A DNA stretch of 64,000 nt from Streptomyces filamentosus (GCF_014654895.1 NZ_BNBE01000004.1:558001-622000), one strand, 5' to 3'. Shown: positions 48,458 through 58,435, counted from the first letter of the stretch. Made by a program: numbers and translations. The notes: generated by a model not told the origin, from the sequence alone.

Positions 48458-49195
48458 TCACTTCCTTTTCGTGTGGCCCTTCTCCGCTCCTCCCCCGGTG
48501 TCCGGGTGCAGGGCCTCCAGGGCCGTCAGCATGAGTTCCAGGGCGAAGGGATAGCCGCTGCCCTGCATGTCGGCGGCGAGGAGGGGATAGGTCGCGGCGA
48601 TGTGCGGGTGGGTCTCGGCGGGGAGTCTGCCGTAGACCTCGCCCCAGACCTCGGTGTCCGCCTCGCCCGCGGCCTCCGGCAGCGCGGCGGCGGCCGCGTC
48701 CTGGGCGGCGAAGGCGAGGGCCTGGTCGACGAAGGCGTGGTAGACGCGGACCGCCAGGGGGTCGGGGAAGCCGCCGTCCCGCAGGATGCCGAGGATCTTC
48801 TCGACCGCCCGCGTCTCGTGCGGGCGGCCCGTCGTCCGGTGCGCCGCCAGCAGGGCGGCCTGCGGCTGCGCGAGGTAGGAGCGGTGGATGCGCAGGCCCA
48901 TCGCCCTGAGGTCGGCCCGCCAGTCCCCCGTCGCCTCCCAGCCCTCCTGGGCACGGCCGATGAGTTCGTCGGCGATCGCGAGGAGCAGGGCGTCGGTGTT
49001 GCGGAAGTAGCGGTACAGGGCGCTGGGGTCGGCGCCGAGGGCGGCACCGAGCCTCCGCACCGAGAGGGCCTCGGCGCCGTGCTGGGCCACCAGGCGCAGC
49101 GCGGTGTCGACGATGAGCCGTTCGGACAGGACGGCGCCCTGCTTGGTCGGCCGGCGACGCTGCCGGCTGCCTTCGGGTACGACACGTGCGGACAT
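48458..49195 (-). CDS. TetR family transcriptional repressor
   Basis: 245 residues. N-terminal helix-turn-helix at about 25-75: LSERLIVDTALRLVAQHGAE then LGAALGADPSALYRYFRN, the recognition helix. The C-terminal ligand domain has a TetR_C-like helix set (LRIHRSYLAQPQAALLAAHR). The start is ATG 49195. A 19-bp palindrome lies 13 nt upstream of the start, implying autorepression. The same site precedes the FAD oxidoreductase, and the one here also faces the amidohydrolase gene at 49401. It converges with the IclR gene across 72 nt containing a CCGAAAGC direct repeat. Confidence 0.92.
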   Translation of the reverse strand: MSARVVPEGSRQRRRPTKQGAVLSERLIVDTALRLVAQHGAEALSVRRLGAALGADPSALYRYFRNTDALLLAIADELIGRAQEGWEATGDWRADLRAMGLRIHRSYLAQPQAALLAAHRTTGRPHETRAVEKILGILRDGGFPDPLAVRVYHAFVDQALAFAAQDAAAAALPEAAGEADTEVWGEVYGRLPAETHPHIAATYPLLAADMQGSGYPFALELMLTALEALHPDTGGGAEKGHTKRK

Positions 49196-49207
49196 GGCCG
49201 GGACCTT

Positions 49208-49226
49208 ACGTCAACACCATTGACGT
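49208..49226. promoter_or_regulatory. TetR operator, second copy
   Basis: ACGTCAACACCATTGACGT, a perfect 7-5-7 palindrome between divergent tetR and the YtcJ-type amidohydrolase gene. It can control both. Matches the site at 42152-42170 in reverse orientation. Confidence 0.8.
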
Positions 49227-49400
49227 GTAAACGGCGCACCGGCTTCGATGACGCCCGTCACCCGAACGACGGCGCCGGTGCCCTCCGGCCGCCGCAGCCG
49301 GTACGACCCCGTCCGACAGCCGCCGCGCGGCGCCCCCGCGCCCCGGCCGGCCGTCGTCCGTCCCGCGCCCTCCGGCGCGACCGCAGCAAGGGAGCCGCGC

Positions 49401-51035
49401 ATGCCCCACGCCGATCTCGTCTTCACCCGAGGCCCCGTCCTCACCCTGGACCCGGCCCGCAGCCGGGCCACCTCCCTCGCCGTCACCGGCGACCGGATCA
49501 CGGCCGTCGGCCACGACGAGGTGCGCGAACTGATCGGTCCCGGCACCGAGGTGGTCGACCTGACCGGCAAGCTGCTGCTGCCCGGCTTCCAGGACTCCCA
49601 CATCCACGCGGTGGGCGGCGGCTGCGAGCTCGCCGAGTGCGACCTGACCGAGAGCGTCGACGTCACGGAGTACCTGGAGCGGATCCGCGCCTACGCCGAG
49701 GCGCACCCGGACCGGGAGTGGATCACCGGCGGCGGCTGGTCGATGGAGAGCTTCGAGGGCGGCCTGCCGACCCGTCAGCTCCTCGACTCGGTCGTCCCGG
49801 ACCGTCCGGTCCTGCTGTCCAACCGCGACCACCACGGCGCCTGGGCGAACACCCGGGCCCTGGAGCTGGCCGGCCTCACCGCCACCACCCCGGACCCGGC
49901 GGACGGCCGGATCGAGCGGGAGGCCGACGGCACGCCGAGCGGCATGCTCCAGGAGGGTGCGACCGGCCTGGTGGCACGTCTGGTGCCGGACAAGACGCCG
50001 GAGGACCGGGTCGCCGGCCTGCTGCGGGCGCAGCGGCTGCTGCACTCGCTGGGCATCACCGGCTGGCAGGACGCCCTGCTCGGCTCCTTCAACGGCATGT
50101 CCGACCCGGCGGACGCCTACCGGGCGGCGGCCGGGGACGGCTCGCTGACCGCCCGGGTGACCGGCGCGCTGTGGTGGGACCGTGAGCGCGGCGCCGAGCA
50201 GATCCCCGAACTGGTCGCCCGTCGCGAGCAGTTGACCTCGGGCCGGTTCCGGGCCACCTCGGTCAAGATCATGCAGGACGGGATCGCGGAGAACTTCACG
50301 GCCGCGATGCTCACCCCGTACCTCGACGGCTGCGGCTGCGCGACCGGCAACACCGGTCTCAGCTTCGTCGACCCGGTGGCGCTGCGCGGCCACGTCGCCG
50401 CGCTCGACGCCCTCGACTTCCAGGTGCACTTCCACGCGCTCGGCGACCGCGCCGTGCGCGAGGCGCTGGACGCGGTCGAGGCGGCGGTCGCGGCCAACGG
50501 GCGGCGCGGCAACCGCCACCACCTCGCCCACCTCCAGGTCGTCCACCCCGACGACCTGAACCGCTTCGCCGCGCTCGGCGCCATCGCCAACATCCAGCCG
50601 CTGTGGGCGGCGCACGAGCCTCAGATGGACGAGCTCACGATCCCCTTCCTCGGCGAGGAGCGGGCGGCCCGGCAGTACCCCTTCGGCTCGCTGCTGCGGG
50701 CCGGCGCGACCCTGGCCGCGGGCAGCGACTGGCCGGTCTCCAGCCCGAACCCGCTGGAGGGCGTCCACGTCGCCGTGAACCGGCGCGACCCCGGCTCCCC
50801 GGACGAGAAGGTCTTCTATCCGGAGGAGCGCATCGACCTGCTCTCCGCGCTCACCGCGTACACCGCGGGCACCGCTCACGTGAACGGCCACGACGACGCG
50901 GGCAGCCTGCTCCCGGGCCACCTCGCCGACCTCGTGGTGCTCGACCGGGACGTCCTGGCCGCCCCGGCGGACGAGATCGCCGAAGCCCGGGTGGAGCGCA
51001 CGTACGTCGGCGGCGAGCTGGTGTACGAAGCCTGA
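49401..51035 (+). CDS. YtcJ-type amidohydrolase (amidohydrolase-3 family)
   Basis: 544 residues. Beta-sandwich edges plus TIM barrel of the YtcJ/NfdA group: LPGFQDSHIHAVGGG (HxH metal ligands), LLSNRDHHGAWANTRAL, TSVKIMQDGIAENFTA (bridging Lys position), FHALGDRAV and GSDWPVSSPNP with the catalytic Asp. Known relatives hydrolyse amides or formamides such as N-substituted formamide. It could release the amine oxidised by the TetR-linked FAD enzyme; this link is inference from the shared operator. Start ATG 49401 with AAGGGAG ahead. It converges with lacI, 14 nt apart. Confidence 0.91.
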   Translation: MPHADLVFTRGPVLTLDPARSRATSLAVTGDRITAVGHDEVRELIGPGTEVVDLTGKLLLPGFQDSHIHAVGGGCELAECDLTESVDVTEYLERIRAYAEAHPDREWITGGGWSMESFEGGLPTRQLLDSVVPDRPVLLSNRDHHGAWANTRALELAGLTATTPDPADGRIEREADGTPSGMLQEGATGLVARLVPDKTPEDRVAGLLRAQRLLHSLGITGWQDALLGSFNGMSDPADAYRAAAGDGSLTARVTGALWWDRERGAEQIPELVARREQLTSGRFRATSVKIMQDGIAENFTAAMLTPYLDGCGCATGNTGLSFVDPVALRGHVAALDALDFQVHFHALGDRAVREALDAVEAAVAANGRRGNRHHLAHLQVVHPDDLNRFAALGAIANIQPLWAAHEPQMDELTIPFLGEERAARQYPFGSLLRAGATLAAGSDWPVSSPNPLEGVHVAVNRRDPGSPDEKVFYPEERIDLLSALTAYTAGTAHVNGHDDAGSLLPGHLADLVVLDRDVLAAPADEIAEARVERTYVGGELVYEA

Positions 51036-51049
51036 TCCGGCCTTTGGCG

Positions 51050-52216
51050 TCAGGGGCCCGGCCGCACCGAGGAGGCCCGGACGTCGAGCCTGACCGGTAC
51101 GAGCGCTCCGCCGGTCTCCCGCAGGCCCCGCTCCAGGACGGCGACGAGGTGGGCGATCCCCGCCTCGGCGACCGCGTCGGGGCGCAGGCTCAGCGTCGTC
51201 ACCGGAGGTTCGGTGTGCAGGGCGGTCTCGTCCTCGCTGACGCAGACGAGGAGGAGGTCGCCGGGGACGGCGTAGCCGTGCCGGCGGGCCGCGTCCAGGA
51301 CCAGCGGCGGACTGGCCTCGGCGACCAGCAGCAGGGCGTCGGGGCGGTCGGGGCCGCTCGTCAGGGCGGTCTCGACGGCCCTGATCACCGGCCCGTTGCC
51401 GGGCTCGGCGGCCCGTACGGTCCGCTCCGGCACGCCGTGCGCGGCGCACCACGCGCGGTGCGCCTGCGTCACCTCGCGGTGGAAGCGGGTGCTGCTGTCG
51501 GGGACGACGAGGACGGGCCGCCGGGCGCCCTGGGCGTGGAAGTGGTCCAGGGCCTGGCCGACGGCGGCCGCCGCGTCGACGTCCACCCAGTGGGCGCCGG
51601 GGCGGCCCTCCACGGACCGGTCGCTGAAGACCGGGATGCGGGCGGCCAGCAGGTCCTCGACGATCCGGTCGTCGGCGACGGGGTCGGCGACGACCACGGC
51701 GTCCAGGGGCAGCGCCGCCCACTCGCTCTGGAGCGAGCCTGCGGGCAGCAGCACCACCGCGTAGCCGCGCGCGAGCGCGGTGGCGGCGGTGGCCCCGGTG
51801 AGGCGGGCGAAGTACGGCGACTCCAGGAAGGTCCAGGGGGTGTCGGCCAGCTCGCCGACCACGTAGCCGATCAGCCGGGCGCGCCCCGCGCGCAGCTGGC
51901 GGGCGGTGGCGTTGGGCCGGTAGCCCATGCGGCGCGCGGTCTCCCTGGCCTTCTCCCGGACCTCGGGGGAGAGCCGTCCGGTGCCGTTCAGGGCCGCCGA
52001 CACGGTGGTCTTGGACAGGCCGGCCTCGCGGGCGACGTCGACGAGGCGGACGCGCGGGACGGCCTGCCCGCCCGGTCCGCCCCGTGCCGCAGGACCGCCC
52101 GGTCCGCCCCGCGCACCCGGCCCGGGAGGACGTCGCCGGCCTTCGGTCCCGTCGTGCCCCGCGATGGCCGGGTGATGCTCCGGGGTCGCTCCGTCATGCT
52201 CTGAGGCTTCGGTCAT
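51050..52216 (-). CDS. LacI family repressor of the adjacent ABC importer
   Basis: 388 residues. A 50-residue Gly/Pro/Arg-rich N-terminal tail precedes the LacI helix-turn-helix (VRLVDVAREAGLSKTTVSAA, hinge about 95-105) and the periplasmic-binding-protein-like ligand domain (IGYVVGELADTPWTFLESPY, WVDVDAAAAVGQALDHF, ALLLVAEASPPLV). The unusual tail may mean the true start is further in; ATG 52216 is the first with a plausible site. It lies back to back with the importer, and the intergenic DNA holds two operator-like sites. Expected inducer: the importer's substrate. Confidence 0.9.
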   Translation of the reverse strand: MTEASEHDGATPEHHPAIAGHDGTEGRRRPPGPGARGGPGGPAARGGPGGQAVPRVRLVDVAREAGLSKTTVSAALNGTGRLSPEVREKARETARRMGYRPNATARQLRAGRARLIGYVVGELADTPWTFLESPYFARLTGATAATALARGYAVVLLPAGSLQSEWAALPLDAVVVADPVADDRIVEDLLAARIPVFSDRSVEGRPGAHWVDVDAAAAVGQALDHFHAQGARRPVLVVPDSSTRFHREVTQAHRAWCAAHGVPERTVRAAEPGNGPVIRAVETALTSGPDRPDALLLVAEASPPLVLDAARRHGYAVPGDLLLVCVSEDETALHTEPPVTTLSLRPDAVAEAGIAHLVAVLERGLRETGGALVPVRLDVRASSVRPGP

Positions 52217-52245
52217 GGGGCTGATGCTGCCATCCCTCTGACCAT

Positions 52246-52299
52246 TGGAAAACCGTTCCCGCAAAATTGCCGGAACCCTTGTGCGGGAACGTTCCCGCA
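52246..52299. promoter_or_regulatory. Two LacI-type operator sites, 36 bp apart
   Basis: TGCGGGAACGTTCCCGCA (52282-52299) is an 18-bp perfect palindrome. TGGAAAACCGTTCCCGCA (52246-52263) keeps the right half exactly and the left half weakly. Centre-to-centre distance is 36 bp, allowing cooperative binding or small looping between lacI and the importer operon. Confidence 0.8.
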
Positions 52300-52357
52300 T
52301 CAATACTCGCTCCATCCCCCAGCGCCCGTCACTACACCCGTAAAGGGGTGGGTCTGC

Positions 52358-53995
52358 ATGCGCACGCCCAGATTCATCGCACTCGCCTGTACCGCCGCCG
52401 TCGCGGCCTCCCTCACCGCCTGCTCCGGCGCCACCCAGCCCCAGCAGGGCGTCTCCGGCGGAGCCGACTTCAAGGTCTCCCCCACCTCGCCGGCCGCCAA
52501 GGGCCCGCTCGACTCCTTCACCTGGTCGCTGTACGCCGAGCCGTACACCCTCGACTACGCCCTCGCGTACGACTACCCGCCGAACACCGTCCTCGCCAAC
52601 GTCTGCGAGCAGCTGCTGCGGGTCACCCCCGACCTGAAGATCGAGCCCGGCCTCGCGGTGAAGTGGAAGCGGCCCGACGCGCGCACCCTCGTCTACACCC
52701 TGCGGCCGGACGTGAGGTTCCACGACGGCACGGTGATGACCGCGGACGACGTCGTCGCCTCGCTCAAACGCCAGATGGACCCGGCCACGGGCTCCCCGTG
52801 GGGCTCCGCCTTCAAGGCGGTCGACACCATCGAGAAGACCGGCCCGCTGGAGGTGACGATCCGGCTCGGCAAGGCCGACGCCCTCTTCCACGAGATGCTG
52901 GCCGCCTCCCCCGGCACCGTCGTCAGCGCCGCCTCCCTGAAGGAGGAGGGCGAGGACTACGGCACCCCCAAGGGCAAGCTGAACTGCACCGGCCCCTACT
53001 CCCTGGAGAGGTGGGCGCAGGGCGACAGCATCACCCTCAAGAAGAACCCCGACTACTGGGACGCCAAGCTCGCCCCGAAGTCCGGGTCCGTGAAGTTCAC
53101 CTTCGTCGAGGACGCCTCCGCCCGCGCCAACGCCTTCCTCTCCGGCACCGCCGACGGCGGCTACATGGTGCCGTCGAGCTCCTTCGCCCAGCTGCGCGGC
53201 AGCGGCAAGGGCTCGCTCCTCTTCGGCCCGAACACCGCCGCCGCCGACCTCGCCGTCACCAATTTCAAGGGCACCCTCGGCGACCTCCGGGTCCGCAGGG
53301 CCCTGTCGATGGCGCTCGACCGGAAGAACATCGTCAAGGCCGCGGCCGGCGGCGTCGGCGTGCCCGCCAAGGCCCCCGCCGCACGCGGCGCCTGGTCGCT
53401 CGTCCCGGAGAAGACCGCCGCGCTGTACGACACGCTGCCCGAGCCCGCGTACGACGTGGCCAGCGCGAAGAAGCTGATCGAGGAGGCCGGCGCCACCGGC
53501 AAGAAGGTCGTCGTCGCGACCAGCTCGATGGCCCCCGAGATCAGCGTCGTCGCCAACGCCGTGCAGGCCGCGGGCCGTCAGATCGGCCTGGAGGTCGAGC
53601 TCAAGCCGGTCTCCCCGGACGCGTACAGCAACATCTTCGTCGACCCGGCCGCCCGCGACGGACTCGACCTGATCATCACCAACGGCTACGACAACACGCC
53701 GGACCCGCTGGAGTTCTACCAGTACCTGCGCACCGGCGACTTCGGGAACTACGGCAACTGGTCCGAGCCCGAGTACGACCTCGCCTTCGACCGCGCCAAC
53801 ACCGAGTACGACCCCGCCAAGCGGACCGAACTGACCGCCGAGCTCCAGAAGATCGCGCTGCGCGAGCTTCCCGTCATCCCGGTCTACGAGGCGCCGTACT
53901 CGGTCTTCCTCGGCAAGCGGATCACCGGCGCGCCGACCGGCATCGCCCAGCTCTACTACCCGTGGGCCGCGACGATCGGGGCCGCGCAGTCATGA
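52358..53995 (+). CDS. ABC importer substrate-binding lipoprotein (SBP family 5, peptide/opine type)
   Basis: 545 residues. A lipoprotein signal with lipobox SLTAC (Cys22) anchors it outside the membrane. The SBP_bac_5 fold shows as EPYTLDYALAYDYPPNTVLA, LVYTLRPDVRFHDGTVMTAD (family signature), CTGPYSLERW and NPDYWD. Relatives bind di/oligopeptides, opines, nickel or sugars; the ligand is not readable. It is the first gene of the importer operon, under the LacI sites. Start ATG 52358 after AAAGGGGTGGG. Its stop overlaps the first permease as ATGA. Confidence 0.93.
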   Translation: MRTPRFIALACTAAVAASLTACSGATQPQQGVSGGADFKVSPTSPAAKGPLDSFTWSLYAEPYTLDYALAYDYPPNTVLANVCEQLLRVTPDLKIEPGLAVKWKRPDARTLVYTLRPDVRFHDGTVMTADDVVASLKRQMDPATGSPWGSAFKAVDTIEKTGPLEVTIRLGKADALFHEMLAASPGTVVSAASLKEEGEDYGTPKGKLNCTGPYSLERWAQGDSITLKKNPDYWDAKLAPKSGSVKFTFVEDASARANAFLSGTADGGYMVPSSSFAQLRGSGKGSLLFGPNTAAADLAVTNFKGTLGDLRVRRALSMALDRKNIVKAAAGGVGVPAKAPAARGAWSLVPEKTAALYDTLPEPAYDVASAKKLIEEAGATGKKVVVATSSMAPEISVVANAVQAAGRQIGLEVELKPVSPDAYSNIFVDPAARDGLDLIITNGYDNTPDPLEFYQYLRTGDFGNYGNWSEPEYDLAFDRANTEYDPAKRTELTAELQKIALRELPVIPVYEAPYSVFLGKRITGAPTGIAQLYYPWAATIGAAQS

Positions 53996-54945
53996 CCCGC
54001 TTCCTCCTCGGCCGGTTCCTCGGCCTGGTGGCGGTGCTGTTCGTGACCTCGGTCGTCGTCTTCGGCACCATCCACCTCGCCCCCGGCGACCCGGTCACCT
54101 TCCTCCTGCACGGCCGCCCCGCGTCCCCCGAGACCGTGGCGGCCCTGCGGGCCGAGCACCACCTCGACGACCCGCTCGTGGTCCAGTACGCCACGTGGCT
54201 CGGCGGCGTCCTCGGCGGCGACCTCGGCCGCTCCGCCCAGTACCACCAGGACGTCACCGCGCTCCTCGGCTCGCGGCTGCCCGGCACCGCCCTGCTCGTC
54301 GGGTACGCGGCGGTCCTCGTCGCCGTCCTCGGCGTCGGCGCCGGCATCCTCGCCGCGCTCCGCCCCGGCCTCCTCGACAAGACCGTGCTCATCGGCACCG
54401 GCGTGGCCACCGCCACCCCGTCCTTCGTCACCGCGATCGCGCTCGTCTCGCTCTTCTCGGTGCAGCTCGGCTGGTTCCCCGGGCCGGGCGGCGGGGCCGC
54501 CGAGGGACTCGGGCCCCGGCTCCACCAGCTGACCCTGCCGGCCCTCGCGCTCGCCCTCACCTTCGCGGGCCTGCTGGCCCGGGTCACCCGCTCCGCGATG
54601 CTCGACGAGATGGGCCGCGAGCACGTCGAGGTGGCCCGCGCCCGGGGCGTCGCGGGACGGACCGTGGTCCGCCGGCACGTGCTGCGCAACTCCCTGGGCC
54701 CGGTCGTCACCGTCGGCGGCACCATGCTCGCCGGTCTGCTCATCAGCACCTCCATCGTGGAGACCGCCTTCGACGTGCCCGGCATCGGCTCGCTGCTCGT
54801 GCAGTCGGTCACCGCCCAGGACTTCGCCGTCGTCCAGGCGATCACGCTGCTCAGCGTGGCGGCCTTCGTCGTCGTCAACCTCGCGGTCGACCTGCTCGCC
54901 CCGCTCATCGACCCCCGTCTCTCCCCCGGGGAAGGCTCCTCATGA
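53992..54945 (+). CDS. ABC importer permease 1 (DppB-like)
   Basis: 317 residues, six helices. It begins FLLGRFLGLVAVLFVTSVVV with the DppB-type APGDPVTFLL segment and has the EAA cytoplasmic loop near HVEVARARGVAGRTVVRRHV, which contacts the ATPases. It pairs with the next permease to form the membrane channel. ATGA overlaps at both ends couple it to the lipoprotein and to permease 2. Confidence 0.94.
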   Translation: MTRFLLGRFLGLVAVLFVTSVVVFGTIHLAPGDPVTFLLHGRPASPETVAALRAEHHLDDPLVVQYATWLGGVLGGDLGRSAQYHQDVTALLGSRLPGTALLVGYAAVLVAVLGVGAGILAALRPGLLDKTVLIGTGVATATPSFVTAIALVSLFSVQLGWFPGPGGGAAEGLGPRLHQLTLPALALALTFAGLLARVTRSAMLDEMGREHVEVARARGVAGRTVVRRHVLRNSLGPVVTVGGTMLAGLLISTSIVETAFDVPGIGSLLVQSVTAQDFAVVQAITLLSVAAFVVVNLAVDLLAPLIDPRLSPGEGSS

Positions 54946-55811
54946 CCACCACCCTCACCACGGTGCCGCTCCGCAGACCGGGCCTGCGGAGGCTGCGCCT
55001 CCTCGGGCAGGGTCCGCTCTTCGCGGTCTCGGTCGCCGTCCTCGTCCTGCTCGTCCTCGTCGCCGCGTGCGCGCCGCTGCTCGCCCCGTACGACCCCGAG
55101 GCCCTGGACCTGGGCGCGAGCCTGGTCGGCACCTCCGGCGACCACCTCCTCGGCACCGACCAGTCCGGGCGCGACATCCTGTCCCGGCTGCTGCACGGCG
55201 CCCGCACCGGTCTCCTCGGTCCGCTCCTGGTCGTCGGCGTCTCCACCCTGCTCGGCACCCTGCTCGGCGTGGTGGCGGCGTGGCGCGGCGGCTGGGCCGA
55301 CGCGGTGCTCTCCCGCGCGATGGACCTGGTCTTCTCGATCCCGGGCCTGATGCTGGCGATCCTGCTGGTCGCCGTCACCGGGCCGGGCATGACGGCCCCC
55401 GTCGTCGCCATGGCCGTCGCGTACACCCCGTACGTGGGCCGGCTGGTGCGCGGCATCGCGCGCCAGGAGAAGGCCCGGCCGTACATCGAGGCGTACGTGG
55501 TGCAGGGCTGGTCCGGCTGGACGGTGTGCGTCCGCCACCTGCTGCCCAACATCGTGCCGACGGTCTTCGCGCAGTCCGCGATGAACTTCGGCTACGCGCT
55601 GATGGACCTGGCCGCGCTGTCCTTCCTCGGCTTCGGCGTCCAGCCGCCGACCGCCGACTGGGGCGCCATGATCAACGAGGGCCAGGGCGCCGTCCTCCAG
55701 GGCGCGATGCTGCCGGCCCTCGCGCCGTCCGTGTGCATCGTGCTCGCGGTGGTCGCCTTCGGCATCGTCGGCGAGGGCCTCGCCGACCGCATCGCCCGTC
55801 GGGAGAAGTAG
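54942..55811 (+). CDS. ABC importer permease 2 (DppC-like)
   Basis: 289 residues. DppC-like N-terminus with a first helix (FAVSVAVLVLLVLVAACAPL) and LLGTDQSGRDILSRLLHGAR, the conserved GTDxxGRD segment, then five further helices. The EAA loop is YIEAYVVQGWSGWTVCVRHL. It forms a heterodimer with permease 1 in the inner membrane. Start ATG 54942 in ATGA overlap; the ATPase gene follows after 5 nt. Confidence 0.94.
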   Translation: MTTTLTTVPLRRPGLRRLRLLGQGPLFAVSVAVLVLLVLVAACAPLLAPYDPEALDLGASLVGTSGDHLLGTDQSGRDILSRLLHGARTGLLGPLLVVGVSTLLGTLLGVVAAWRGGWADAVLSRAMDLVFSIPGLMLAILLVAVTGPGMTAPVVAMAVAYTPYVGRLVRGIARQEKARPYIEAYVVQGWSGWTVCVRHLLPNIVPTVFAQSAMNFGYALMDLAALSFLGFGVQPPTADWGAMINEGQGAVLQGAMLPALAPSVCIVLAVVAFGIVGEGLADRIARREK

Positions 55812-55816
55812 ACGCC

Positions 55817-56823
55817 ATGAACCACTCCACGCCCCCTCCCTCCGCGCGTCCCTCCGCGCCGCCGCCCGTCCTGGAGATCGACGGGCTCGAACTGCGGCTG
55901 CCGGCCGGCCGGGCCGCCCGGCCGATCCTCGACGGCGTCAGCCTGACCGTGCGGGCCGGGGAGACCGTCGGCCTGGTCGGCGAGTCCGGCTCCGGCAAGT
56001 CCGTGGCCTGCCGCAGCGTCCTCGGCCTGCTCCCCAAGGGCTCCCTGACGGCCGGACAGGTCCGGGTGAACGGCGCCGACGTCCTCACCATGGACCGGGC
56101 CCGGCTGGCCGCGCTGCGGGCCCGCGAGGTCGCCATGGTCTTCCAGGACCCGCGGGCCTCCGTCAACCCGCTGCGCCGCGTCGGCGACTTCCTCACCGAA
56201 GGGCTGCGGGCCTCCGGGACCCCGGCCGCCGAGGCCACCGCCCGCGCCGGGGAACTCCTCGCCGCCGTCGGCATCCGCGACCCGCGCGGGGCCCTGCGCC
56301 GCCACCCGCACCAGTTCTCCGGCGGCATGCTCCAGCGCGTCGTCATCGCCGCCGCGCTCGCCGCCGAACCGGCGCTGCTCGTCGCCGACGAACCGACCAC
56401 CGCCCTCGACGTCACCACCCAGGCCGAGGTCATCTCGATCCTGGCCCGGCTGCGGGCGGAACGCGGCACCGGCATGCTCTTCGTCACCCACGACCTGGAG
56501 CTGGCCTCGGCGATCTGCGACCGGGTGTACGTGATGTACGCGGGCCGGATCGTGGAGACCCGGTCCACCGGCGAGCTGTTCGACCGGCCCCGCCACCCGT
56601 ACACCGCGGGGCTGCTCGCCTGCACCCCCCGGATCGAGGCCGGCGCGCCCGCGCCCCGCCCGATCCCGGGCCGCCCGGTGTCGCTCGCCGAGGCCCCGCC
56701 CGGCTGCGCCTTCGCCGCGCGCTGCGCGCACGCGGTGGCGCGCTGCACCGAGGAGACGCCCGCACTGGCACGGCACGGCGAGGGCCTCGCCGCGTGCCAC
56801 CGCGCCGACGAAGGGATCCAGCT

Positions 56824-56827
<4 letters not shown>
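55817..56827 (+). CDS. ABC importer ATPase 1 (DppD-like)
   Basis: 336 residues. Walker A GESGSGKSV, Q-loop VFQDPRASVNP, signature QFSGGMLQRV, Walker B LLVADEPTTALD and H-loop THDLE are all present. The C-terminal oligopeptide-transporter domain has the Cys-rich FAARCAHAVARC, which in DppD-type ATPases may carry an iron-sulfur cluster (a further Cys near AACHRA). Energises the importer from the cytoplasm. Start ATG 55817; GTGA overlap with ATPase 2. Confidence 0.95.
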
Positions 56828-57605
<778 letters not shown>

Positions 57606-57624
<19 letters not shown>

Positions 57625-57689
57625 CCGGACGGAGGTGACCGGGCGAGGGCGACCGGACGGAGGTGACCGGGCGAGGGCGACCAGCCGGG
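57606..57689. repeat. 14-nt tandem array spanning the stop of ATPase 2
   Basis: Six units in exact 14-nt phase start at 57606, 57620, 57634, 57648, 57662 and 57676, with core GGTGACCGG or GGCGACCGG. The stop codon (57622-57624) lies in unit 2. A lone further copy is at 57724, and a separate 15-nt unit AGGGCGGGCTCGGCC is doubled at 57745-57774. Together they fill the 156-nt gap to the YrhB-like gene. Confidence 0.88.
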
Positions 57690-57780
57690 GTCGGCCGGGC
57701 CGATCGGCCGGACGGCCGGACGGGGTGACCGGACGGGCTTGGTCAGGGCGGGCTCGGCCAGGGCGGGCTCGGCCAGGGGC

Positions 57781-58356
57781 TCACTCCTCCGCGCCCGGCC
57801 GGCCCACCGCCCCCGCCGGGTCGGCCGGGCCCGCCACCGTCTCGACGGGCGGGAGGGAGCGGCGCCCTTCCGGGCGGGTGCGGGCGGCGAGTTCCTCCGG
57901 GGGCTCCGCCCCGTCGCGCACCGCCGTGACGTACGCCTTCGCCTCGTGCGGGCCGAGGCGGGGAGCCCGTCGGCGCAGATGGCCCATGGCGGCCACGACG
58001 CCCCGGGTGCGGGCGAGTTCGCGCACGGAGGCGGCCAGCGGGTCGGGCGGGCGGACGCCCCGGACCTGGACGAGGTACTGCTCCTCCCAGTCCTCGTCGC
58101 CGCTCTGGACGGCGGGGACGAAGTGGAGGCTGCCGTCGTGCCGGTCGACCAGGTAGTGGCCGCCGACGAAGCTGCCGCGCGGGCCGCCGCCCCGGGCCTG
58201 CTCGGCCGAGCGCCAGAACACGAGCCAGCCGACCGCCCGTTCCTCCACGCGACAGAGGTCGGGCGTGGGCGGGGGCCCCGCCCACCGCCACGTCGGCAGC
58301 TCCCGGGCGAGGAAGTCCCCGACGAGTGCGAGCGCGCGTTCCCTGGAGATCACCAC
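57781..58356 (-). CDS. YrhB domain-like protein
   Basis: 191 residues. The first 85 residues resemble YrhB/immunity-like domains: SRERALALVGDFLARELPTW, VEERAVGWLVFWRSAEQA and GGHYLVDRHDGSLHFVP. The second part (VVAAMGHLRRRAPRLGPHEAKAYVTAVRDG) is helical, and the last 30 residues are Pro/Ala-rich. No toxin gene is adjacent, so an immunity role is not supported. Start GTG 58356; GTG 58353 is equally possible. Cytoplasmic. Assignment rests on style of the strand-loop GGHYLVDR only. Confidence 0.65.
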   Translation of the reverse strand: MVISRERALALVGDFLARELPTWRWAGPPPTPDLCRVEERAVGWLVFWRSAEQARGGGPRGSFVGGHYLVDRHDGSLHFVPAVQSGDEDWEEQYLVQVRGVRPPDPLAASVRELARTRGVVAAMGHLRRRAPRLGPHEAKAYVTAVRDGAEPPEELAARTRPEGRRSLPPVETVAGPADPAGAVGRPGAEE

Positions 58357-58435
58357 CCCATCATCGCCCGCCCGTCCTCACCCCGTCCCCGCCCCCGCCC
58401 GCCGTCACCTCCCTCCCCTCCCCCCTTCCCTCCCT

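Noticed and set aside
57781..58356. Toxin immunity gene
   Set aside because: YrhB-like domains can occur in immunity proteins, but no toxin, secretion or polymorphic-toxin gene is near.
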